Assembly: GCA_040081555.1 (NCBI GenBank) | Contig: JBEBGG010000180.1 | Span: 1 to 6,477 of the forward strand | Reading direction: 5' to 3' | Source: CADEEX01 sp040081555 | GTDB lineage: Bacteria > Acidobacteriota > Vicinamibacteria > Vicinamibacterales > CAVVIG01 | Length of the DNA: 6,477 nucleotides | Part shown: positions 1 to 4,899 of the stretch, piece after piece | Numbering within the stretch: the first letter of the stretch is position 1 | Layout of the letters: each line of letters opens with the position of its first letter | The notes under the pieces: generated by a model | What the model was told of the DNA's origin: nothing | Seen by the model: only the letters and a program-made list of their open reading frames with translations | Databases searched by the model: none | Position numbers and translations under genes: made by a program

Positions 1-431
1 TCTGCGACGATGAGGCCGGCCTGGACCGTTTTGCCGAGGCCGACGGCGTCAGCGATGAGCACGCGCGAGCCCAGCCCGCGTACCATCGCGAGCGCAGGCT
101 CGAGCTGGTAGGGGAGCAACTGCATCCGCGCGGTGATGGCGGTTCGCAGCATTGAGGGTGGGCCGTGGCTGGCTAGGAGCGTGCGGCAATCACGCCGCCA
201 AGCCGTGCGCCCGGCGATCCGCAGGCGTCGTGTGGCTGCGATTGGCTCGAGTCGATCTGCGGGCGACACGAGCTGCGTGATCACTCCGTCGTTTTCGGCC
301 TCTGCGCCATGGAGCGTGACGACGAGACAGTCGTCAAATGGCTCGATCGTCGAGACCAGCCAGCGTTGGCCCCGGCTGCGAACGCGGTCGCCTACGCGTA
401 CTCCTGCTCGTCCTGATGGCAGAATCTGCAT
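1..431 (-). CDS. SNF2/RapA-type helicase, N-terminal part (runs off the left edge)
   Basis: This is the first 143 residues of a superfamily 2 (SNF2-like) ATPase, read from an ATG at 429-431. An in-frame stop lies upstream and no other good start follows it. A weak Shine-Dalgarno-like GGGACG sits about a dozen bases before the ATG. Residues 10-64 look like a small beta-rich domain (GVRVGDRVRSRG, then LVSTIEPFDDCLVVTLHG). Residues 65-104 are Arg-rich. LLPYQLEPALA (105-115) resembles the Q-motif region, and IADAVGLGKTVQAGL (126-140) is motif I, the Walker A ATP-binding loop with Lys134 and Thr135. The family remodels or translocates on nucleic acid-protein complexes, and RapA, for example, recycles RNA polymerase. 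Most of this family has DEVGLGKT here, whereas this protein has DAVGLGKT. The DEAH box and helicase C-terminal domain lie outside the window, so the exact subfamily and any defence role (such as DISARM DrmD-like) cannot be judged. Confidence 0.85.
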   Translation of the reverse strand, partial: MQILPSGRAGVRVGDRVRSRGQRWLVSTIEPFDDCLVVTLHGAEAENDGVITQLVSPADRLEPIAATRRLRIAGRTAWRRDCRTLLASHGPPSMLRTAITARMQLLPYQLEPALAMVRGLGSRVLIADAVGLGKTVQAGLIVA

Positions 432-580
432 CGCGGTTTTCGTCCCAGGCGCGCAGTGCCTGATACCCCGATATGGCGACCCACCGATTGGTTGAGTGTT
501 TGTGGCAGTGAGCCGGCGCGCGTCCGACTATCGAGCAATGGCAATGCCAGTCCGCCGCGGGGCGTGGGGGCAGTACCGCC

Positions 581-1021
581 TCAGTCTCGCGGCGCAAACG
601 GCGGGCGTTGTTCGTCAGGTCGATAGTCGGCCTTCACTTTCGTCTTGATTCCGCCACGCGCGGAAAAGTCGCCGATCACCGTCATGGAACGCGGCTGGAG
701 TAGGGCCACGAGATCGTCAAGAATCTGGTTCGTGGCGCTCTCGTAAAAGATGCCCTTGTTCCGGAACTCGACCAAGTAGTACTTCAGCGACTTGAGTTCG
801 ACGCACTGTGCGTCCGGCACATAGGTGATGCGGATTGTGCCGAAGTCGGGCAGTCCGGTCATTGGACACACCGACGTGAACTCCGGGCACTCGATCAGGA
901 TTTCGAAGTCGCGTTGCGGGCGCGGGTTGGGAAACGTTTCAAGCGTCGAGCTGGGCATGTTGAAAATCTTAGCGTTTTCCAAGGGAAAAGTGCCGTTTTC
1001 GACGTGGTCGTGGTTTGACAC
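581..1021 (-). CDS. queF: NADPH-dependent 7-cyano-7-deazaguanine reductase (QueF, unimodular type)
   Basis: QueF reduces the nitrile of preQ0 to the amine preQ1 using two NADPH, in the cytosolic queuosine tRNA-modification pathway. The 146-residue product has the unimodular YkvM-type length and belongs to the T-fold family. FTSVCPMTGLPDFG (48-61) carries the nucleophile Cys52 and the conserved Asp59, spaced seven residues apart as in the Bacillus enzyme (Cys55/Asp62). ELKSLKYYLVEFRNKG (75-90) is the QueF NADPH-binding signature. GIFYE (90-94) ends in the substrate-binding Glu94, but Tyr93 stands where the Bacillus enzyme has His96. The start is GTG at 1019-1021. A stop lies two codons upstream in frame, so no longer start is possible, and no Shine-Dalgarno is visible. 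No other queuosine gene is nearby. It is divergent from the HU gene and 149 bases upstream of the helicase gene on the same strand. Confidence 0.95.
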   Translation of the reverse strand: MSNHDHVENGTFPLENAKIFNMPSSTLETFPNPRPQRDFEILIECPEFTSVCPMTGLPDFGTIRITYVPDAQCVELKSLKYYLVEFRNKGIFYESATNQILDDLVALLQPRSMTVIGDFSARGGIKTKVKADYRPDEQRPPFAPRD

Positions 1022-1043
1022 TGACTAAGTGCCACGCTAGCAT
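1015..1043 (+). promoter_or_regulatory. Probable sigma-70 promoter of the HU gene
   Basis: A consensus -35 box TTGACA (1015-1020) and a -10-like TAGCAT (1038-1043, four of six matches) are separated by 17 bp. This predicts a start near 1050 and a leader of about 80 bases before the HU start codon. The -35 box covers the first bases of queF, whose GTG start codon is 1021-1019 on the other strand. On the minus strand, TATGCT at 1044-1039 could serve as a -10 for queF, but I see no matching -35. The promoter is inferred from motif and spacing only. Confidence 0.5.
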
Positions 1044-1067
1044 ACGAACTCTTTTCCTGAGGAAACC

Positions 1068-1096
1068 TCGGTCGACGCCGCGCGCGTCGGTCGACG
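1068..1096 (+). repeat. 10-bp direct repeat able to form a hairpin in the HU leader
   Basis: The decamer TCGGTCGACG occurs at 1068-1077 and again at 1087-1096, with starts 19 bp apart. Each copy contains the palindrome GTCGAC. The same stretch folds into an 11-bp stem (1068-1078 with 1084-1094, two G-T wobbles) around a 5-base CG loop. It lies between the predicted HU promoter and the HU start codon. It could be a tandem operator near two DNA turns apart, or an RNA hairpin in the leader. Neither role is established. Confidence 0.45.
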
Positions 1097-1132
1097 GGAA
1101 GCTGAACGCGCGTTTGTGGCAGGGGGATCTCG

Positions 1133-1432
1133 ATGGCTGACGCTCGCAGGATGGGTAAATCCGAACTCTTCTCGCACTTCGCGGAACGCTTCGAAGTGAA
1201 GCGTACGCAGTCGCGGGAATTCTTTGACGAGCTGACGGCGCTCGCAGAGAAAGAGCTCAAGCGCTCGGGCGAGTTCGTGTTGCCCGGTATGGTCAAGCTG
1301 GTAGTGCAAAAACGGAAGGCGCGGATGGGTCGAAACCCGGCCACGGGTGAGGCGATCAAGATTCCAGCAAAGACGGTGGTGAAGGCACGAATCGCCAAGC
1401 AACTGAAGGACGCTGTCCTCCCCCGCAAGTAG
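1133..1432 (+). CDS. HU-family nucleoid DNA-binding protein
   Basis: This is a 99-residue, Lys/Arg-rich protein of the HU/IHF family, which dimerises and bends DNA in the nucleoid. Residues 8-45 form the usual alpha-helical dimerisation part (GKSELFSHFAERF, then REFFDELTALAEKEL). GEFVLPGMVKLVVQKRKAR (46-64) corresponds to the saddle strands. GRNPATGEAIKIPAKT (66-81) is the beta-arm, with the RNP tip whose proline intercalates into DNA. ARIAKQLKDAV (85-95) is the closing helix. Where Escherichia HU has GFGTF, this protein has GMVKL, as in the divergent HU relatives with an LPG motif. The ATG at 1133 is preceded by GGGGGA at suitable spacing. The ATG at 1151 (MGKSE) is a possible shorter start, because the first six residues are not part of the fold. 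It is monocistronic, with its own promoter and a downstream hairpin. Confidence 0.9.
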   Translation: MADARRMGKSELFSHFAERFEVKRTQSREFFDELTALAEKELKRSGEFVLPGMVKLVVQKRKARMGRNPATGEAIKIPAKTVVKARIAKQLKDAVLPRK

Positions 1433-1451
1433 ACGCGTTTTCCATCCCTCA

Positions 1452-1502
1452 GGTGAAGAGCAGCGCGGCGGCCTGGCACACGGGTCGCTGCGCGCTTTCA
1501 CC
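1452..1502 (+). terminator. Imperfect hairpin just downstream of the HU gene
   Basis: Two nested 6-bp stems, GGTGAA (1452-1457) with TTCACC (1497-1502) and GCAGCG (1460-1465) with CGCTGC (1486-1491), form one long hairpin with a small internal loop. It begins about 20 bases after the HU stop codon. It is not followed by a T-run, so it is not a classical intrinsic terminator. It may mark or protect the 3' end of the HU transcript. Confidence 0.35.
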
Positions 1503-1507
1503 GTCCC

Positions 1508-1545
1508 CGGGGAGCTAGTTGCCGACCTTTCCCACCGGCTCCCCG
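1508..1545. terminator. Possible second hairpin in the convergent HU/regulator gap
   Basis: CGGGGAGC (1508-1515) and GCTCCCCG (1538-1545) are perfect 8-bp inverted copies around a 22-base spacer. It lies in the non-coding gap between two convergent genes and could slow polymerase from either side. There is no T-run on either strand, so the terminator reading is tentative. Confidence 0.3.
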
Positions 1546-1680
1546 CTCATCATCCCAAGTCAGAGCGTGATGCGTCGATGCGAACGGCGGGAACGCCTGA
1601 TCCGTGTCCCCACTGGGCGCCCGACTGTGCAGCGAACACGCCGGGTCGTTTACGACGATGGCATCGCCCCGCGGAGTTTC

Positions 1681-1714
1681 GGTTCAACGACCTCTGCGGC
1701 CAAGTCGTTGAGCT
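1681..1714 (-). terminator. Hairpin downstream of the response-regulator gene
   Basis: TCAACGAC (1684-1691) and GTCGTTGA (1704-1711) pair perfectly. The stem extends to 11 bp (1681-1691 with 1704-1714) if two G-T wobbles are allowed, with a 12-base loop. It starts about 20 bases after the regulator's TGA (1736-1734) in the direction of that gene. No T-run follows on the minus strand, so it is a 3'-end hairpin rather than a textbook intrinsic terminator. Confidence 0.4.
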
Positions 1715-1733
1715 CCACGAGTGAGTCGATTCC

Positions 1734-3122
1734 TCAGGCGCCGCGGATTCGGCGCGCCAGCTGACGGACATCGAGTCTGTCCATCTTGTACTTCAGTGTG
1801 CTCAAAGGGACCCCGAGGTACTCCGCTGTTCCGGTCACGTTCCAGCCGCATTTCTCGAGCGCGCGCAGGATGAAGTTGCGCTCGAACGTATTGCTGGCGT
1901 GTTCGAAGAGGCTGTCAGTGCGAAGACCCCGTGGCTCCAATTGCGCGAAATGGAATTCGAGCGGCAGATCCTCCTCGGCGAGGTAATCGCGGTCGCTCAC
2001 GGCGACCAATCGCTCGATCAGGTTTTCCAGCTCACGGATGTTTCCCGGCCACCAGTATTTCTTGAGCATCATCATCGTTGCGTCGGTGATGCCATTGATC
2101 TGCTTGTGGAAGCGGGCGGTGTATCGCCTGAGGAAGAATTCGGCCAGCTGCGGAATGTCATCAGGCCGTTCGCGGAGCGGCGGCAACTTAATAGGGATGA
2201 CGTTGATGCGGTAGAACAGATCCTCGCGAAAGCGCCCCTCTTTCACGGCTTTGTCGAGGTCCACGTTGGTCGCGGCGATCAGCCGGAAGTCGGTCTTGAT
2301 TGGCTTGGCGCCGCCGACGCGTTCGATCTCGCCTTCCTGAATTGCGCGCAGCAGCTTGGCCTGAAGGTCCAACCGCAGGTCGCCGATCTCGTCCAGGAAC
2401 AGCGTTCCGCCTGCCGCCAGCTCGAACTTGCCCAGTTGCTGGCGCACGGCGCCAGTAAAGGCTCCACGCTCATGGCCAAATAGCATGCTCTCGGCGAGTT
2501 CGCGCGGCACCGCCGCCAGGTTCACCGCGATGAACGGTGCGGCCGGGTTAGCAGACTCCCGGTGGATGAACCGGGCCAGCAGCTCTTTGCCGGTGCCACT
2601 TTCGCCGAGGATCAGCACGGTGGCCGACAGCTTAGCGACCTTGTGCACGAGGTCGACGATGTCTCTCGCGGCCTTGCTCGGGCCGACGACGAACTCCCGA
2701 CCGGTCTGGTCAGTGACCTGCGCGGTCAGCGTCAGGACCTGACGATTCAGGTCCTGGTGTTCACTGGCGTTGCGCACGATTGAGCGCAGCTGGTCGTAGT
2801 CAACATCCTTCGTGACGTAGTGATACGCCCCGTGCTTCATTGCCTGCACGGCCGTCTCGACCTCGTTGATCGCCGAGATCATGATCACTTCGACGAGGTT
2901 GTAGTTCTCCTTGACGATGCGGAGGACTTCGAAGCCGCTGATGCCGGGGAGCGTCACGTCGAGCAGGACGAGATCGACGTCGTCCTTGGTGAGAAGGGGG
3001 AGCGCGGCTTCGCCGCTGGCCACCCGCAGGACCCGGTACTCCCGCTTCAGGATGGCGGTGAGGGTGTCCCGCATGCCCTCGTCGTCATCGACGACGAGGA
3101 CGGTCTTCGGCTTTTGACTCAT
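1734..3122 (-). CDS. NtrC-family sigma-54-dependent response regulator
   Basis: This is a full-length (462-residue) two-component regulator that, when phosphorylated, should use ATP to open sigma-54 RNA polymerase promoters. Residues 5-122 are the receiver domain, with the acidic pocket Asp12-Asp14, phospho-acceptor Asp55 in LLDVTLPG, Ser83 and Lys105. Residues 145-385 are the AAA+ domain. It has Walker A GESGTGKE (173-180), the sigma-54-contacting GAFTGA loop (220-225), Walker B LFLDEIGD (241-248), and arginines in FREDLFYR and LRERPDDI. The C-terminal 50 residues carry a Fis-type helix-turn-helix (NVTGTAEYLGVPLSTLKYKM). Lys105 is followed by Asp rather than the more usual Pro. The start is ATG at 3122, with only a weak ribosome site. 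No partner histidine kinase is in view, so it is an orphan here. It is divergent from the lpdA cluster, but that does not prove it regulates that cluster. Confidence 0.95.
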   Translation of the reverse strand: MSQKPKTVLVVDDDEGMRDTLTAILKREYRVLRVASGEAALPLLTKDDVDLVLLDVTLPGISGFEVLRIVKENYNLVEVIMISAINEVETAVQAMKHGAYHYVTKDVDYDQLRSIVRNASEHQDLNRQVLTLTAQVTDQTGREFVVGPSKAARDIVDLVHKVAKLSATVLILGESGTGKELLARFIHRESANPAAPFIAVNLAAVPRELAESMLFGHERGAFTGAVRQQLGKFELAAGGTLFLDEIGDLRLDLQAKLLRAIQEGEIERVGGAKPIKTDFRLIAATNVDLDKAVKEGRFREDLFYRINVIPIKLPPLRERPDDIPQLAEFFLRRYTARFHKQINGITDATMMMLKKYWWPGNIRELENLIERLVAVSDRDYLAEEDLPLEFHFAQLEPRGLRTDSLFEHASNTFERNFILRALEKCGWNVTGTAEYLGVPLSTLKYKMDRLDVRQLARRIRGA

Positions 3123-3145
3123 CGGGCTCGCGGTGAAGTGGGCGT

Positions 3146-3174
3146 ATTGTGGCAGGCGGTTGACACCGTTGCAA
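3146..3174 (-). promoter_or_regulatory. Possible sigma-70 promoter of the response-regulator gene
   Basis: Read on the minus strand, TTGCAA (3174-3169, four of six -35 matches) and CACAAT (3151-3146, four of six -10 matches) are spaced by 17 bp. They would start transcription about 17 bases before the regulator's ATG at 3122. The boxes overlap the oppositely oriented -35 box at 3160-3165. Confidence 0.4.
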
Positions 3175-3189
3175 GCCGTTCGCTAACGT
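3160..3189 (+). promoter_or_regulatory. Possible promoter of the membrane protein-lpdA-E2 cluster
   Basis: A consensus -35 box TTGACA (3160-3165) lies in the divergent gap. The best -10-like hexamer at usable spacing is TAACGT (3184-3189, 18-bp spacer), which matches only three of six positions. If real, transcription would begin at about 3195-3197, essentially at the TTG start codon at 3196, giving a leaderless or nearly leaderless message. The -35 is convincing and the -10 is poor. Confidence 0.35.
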
Positions 3190-3195
3190 ACAAGT

Positions 3196-3462
3196 TTGCT
3201 GACCTTCCCTGTTATTGGCGTTGCCATCGCCCTGGTTCTGGCCGTCGTGGCGCTGCTTCGCGCGCGGTCGGCGGTTCGACGTCTGGAGCGAATCACCGAG
3301 TCCTATTGGGAGCTGAGATACGAAACGGGGCAACTGAAGTCCCGCGTGTCCAGGCTCGAACTTACCACCGGGCTCCGCGAAATCGAACCCGATGCGGAGG
3401 CGCCCCGACCTGCCGCGCCGACCACGACGACCTTCATTTCACTGGCGTCCCTCAAGAAATGA
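3196..3462 (+). CDS. Small single-pass membrane protein with coiled coil, overlapping lpdA
   Basis: This is an 88-residue protein of unrecognised family. Residues 4-21 are a continuous hydrophobic helix (FPVIGVAIALVLAVVALL). Arg22, Arg24, Arg28 and Arg29 follow directly, so by the positive-inside rule the N-terminus is outside and the rest cytoplasmic. Residues 26-63 are charged and helix-forming, with Leu30, Ile33, Leu40, Leu47, Val51 and Leu54 suggesting a short coiled coil. A Pro/Ala/Thr-rich linker (65-79) leads to the tail FISLASLKK. The TTG at 3196 is the start that keeps the whole helix. It has no visible ribosome site and might be leaderless. The stop TGA (3460-3462) overlaps the lpdA ATG (3459-3461) in the ATGA arrangement typical of translational coupling, which argues that the frame is real. 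Function is unknown. A membrane tether or assembly factor for the downstream enzyme is only a guess. Confidence 0.65.
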   Translation: MLTFPVIGVAIALVLAVVALLRARSAVRRLERITESYWELRYETGQLKSRVSRLELTTGLREIEPDAEAPRPAAPTTTTFISLASLKK

Positions 3463-4886
3463 CCAACGAATACGACGTCGTCGTCATTGGCGCCGGCACT
3501 GGCGGCTACGTGGCCGCCATTCGTGCCGCGCAGTTAGGCCTCAAGACCGCGGTGGTCGAGAAGCAGAAAGCGCTCGGCGGTACGTGTCTGCTGTGGGGCT
3601 GCATTCCGACCAAGGCGCTTCTCGAACACGCCCATGCACTGAAGGTCATCCAGAACGCCAAGGAATGGGGTGTCACGATTGGCCCTGCGGGGAGCGCACC
3701 GAAAATCGGCGTCGACATGGCGCAGGTGCACGGCCGCAAGGATCGGATCGTCAGTGGACTCGCCAAAGGGGTCGAGTTCCTCTTCAAGAAGAACAAGGTC
3801 GACTGGATTAAGGGCACGGCGCGCCTCATCGGTCATGGTGGCGTCGAGGTGTTTGAGGGCGAAACACAAACCCTGAAAGCCAGAAAAGAGATCGTCATCG
3901 CCACCGGGTCGACACCGCGCCGCGTGCCGGGCATCGTCGTCGACCACAAGCGCATCATTACCAGCGACGAAGCGATCCACCTCAAGGAGGTCCCGAAGAC
4001 TCTCGTCATCATGGGAAGCGGCGCGGTGGGCGTCGAGTTTGCTTCGATCTTCAGGAGCTTTGGTAGCGACGTCACCATCATCGAGCTGATGCCGAGGTTG
4101 GTGCCGGTCGAAGACGATGCGGTGTCGGCTGAGCTACAGAAGTCGTTCCGCAAGAAGGGCATCACCGCGCATACCGGTGCCAAGGTGACCGGCGCCCGCG
4201 CGACAGCGTCGGCGGTCGACATTGACGTGACGCTGGCCGACGGCACCGCCACTCAGTTGCACGCTGACTATCTGCTGGTGGCGACGGGGCGTGGCCCGGT
4301 GACCGCGGGGCTCGACGTTGAATCGCTCGGCATAGAGATCGAAAAGGGCTATATCAGGGTGGACACCTGGTATCGGACCAATGTGCCGGGCGTCTCCGCC
4401 ATCGGCGACGTCATCACAATGGGCGGCCTGCATCCCCAGCTGGCGCACGTGTCATCTGCGGAAGGGACCTTGGTGGCGGAGCGAATTGCTGGCCAGGAGA
4501 TCGCCCCCATCAACTACGACCACGTGCCAGGCTGTACCTACTGCGACCCGGAAATAGGCAGCGTCGGTCTCACCGAGCGGGAAGCCAAGGCGCGCGGCTT
4601 TGACGTGGTTGTCGGGACGTTTCCATTCGGTGTCCTCGGCCGCGCCAAGATGGCAGGCGAGACCGATGGGTTCGTGAAGATCGTCGCCGACAAGAAGTAT
4701 GACCAGGTGCTCGGCGTGCACATGATTGGTTCGCGTTCAACCGAGCTGGTCGCCGAGGCCACGCTCGCGCTGCGTCTCGAGTCGACAGTGGACGAGCTGA
4801 TCCACACGATCCACGCACATCCGACAATGGCCGAAGCGGTGGGCGAGGCGGCGCATGCCACGCACGGGGCCGCGATTCACTCCTAG
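3459..4886 (+). CDS. lpdA: Dihydrolipoamide dehydrogenase (E3)
   Basis: E3 reoxidises the dihydrolipoyl arm of 2-oxoacid dehydrogenase or glycine cleavage complexes, passing electrons through a disulfide and FAD to NAD. The 475-residue product is of normal length. GAGTGGYVAA (11-20) is the FAD-binding loop. GGTCLLWGCIPTK (40-52) holds the redox pair Cys43/Cys48, with Leu-Trp where many E3s have Asn-Val. ATGS (148-151) and GSGAVG (186-191, the NAD Rossmann loop) follow, with AIGDV as the second FAD contact. HAHPTMAE (452-459) supplies the catalytic base His454 and its partner Glu459. I chose the ATG at 3459 because it sits just before the FAD motif. The frame stays open upstream to 2820, but only antisense to the regulator. 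Translation is probably coupled to the preceding small gene, since there is no clear ribosome site of its own. It ends with tandem stops, TAG TAA. Confidence 0.96.
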   Translation: MTNEYDVVVIGAGTGGYVAAIRAAQLGLKTAVVEKQKALGGTCLLWGCIPTKALLEHAHALKVIQNAKEWGVTIGPAGSAPKIGVDMAQVHGRKDRIVSGLAKGVEFLFKKNKVDWIKGTARLIGHGGVEVFEGETQTLKARKEIVIATGSTPRRVPGIVVDHKRIITSDEAIHLKEVPKTLVIMGSGAVGVEFASIFRSFGSDVTIIELMPRLVPVEDDAVSAELQKSFRKKGITAHTGAKVTGARATASAVDIDVTLADGTATQLHADYLLVATGRGPVTAGLDVESLGIEIEKGYIRVDTWYRTNVPGVSAIGDVITMGGLHPQLAHVSSAEGTLVAERIAGQEIAPINYDHVPGCTYCDPEIGSVGLTEREAKARGFDVVVGTFPFGVLGRAKMAGETDGFVKIVADKKYDQVLGVHMIGSRSTELVAEATLALRLESTVDELIHTIHAHPTMAEAVGEAAHATHGAAIHS

Positions 4887-4887
4887 T

Positions 4888-4892
4888 AAGGA
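4888..4892 (+). promoter_or_regulatory. Ribosome binding site that fixes the E2 start
   Basis: AAGGA, beginning inside the second of the tandem stop codons of lpdA, lies seven bases before the ATG at 4900. It favours that ATG over the in-frame ATG at 4855, which lies inside lpdA and would add 15 residues not seen in lipoyl domains. Confidence 0.7.
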
Positions 4893-4899
4893 TCGATTG

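Larger units (their letters stand above)
1433..1733. other. 301-bp non-coding gap between convergent genes
   Basis: I see no supportable gene here. The short open frames on both strands have no start signal, no recognisable domain, and low-complexity Arg/Ser-rich translations typical of GC-rich non-coding DNA. What it does hold is three inverted repeats (1452-1502, 1508-1545 and 1681-1714), which fits a shared termination zone for the HU gene and the response regulator. Confidence 0.6.

Noticed and set aside
133..495. A 120-codon plus-strand frame at the left end.
   Set aside because: It lies antisense to the helicase N-terminus. Its product is Arg/Ser-rich with no family resemblance, whereas the minus strand gives a clear ATP-binding motif.
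432..580. A promoter or terminator in the 149-bp gap between queF and the helicase gene.
   Set aside because: I found a tandem CATTGC and some short GC palindromes, but no paired -35/-10 boxes and no stem with a T-run that I could support.
1899..2483. A 194-codon plus-strand frame opposite the AAA+ domain of the regulator.
   Set aside because: It is a shadow of the conserved minus-strand AAA+ coding sequence, with no start signal or domain of its own.
3150..3173. A sigma-54 promoter in the divergent gap, from TGGCAGG near 3150 or TTGCA near 3169.
   Set aside because: The GG and GC pairs are one base off the required spacing in both candidate alignments, and the first lacks the GC. The sigma-70-like boxes explain the region better.
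2820..3458. A 213-codon upstream extension of the lpdA reading frame on the plus strand.
   Set aside because: It is antisense to the receiver domain of the response regulator and runs through the divergent promoter gap. E3 proteins begin at the FAD motif right after 3459, and the extension has no recognisable domain.
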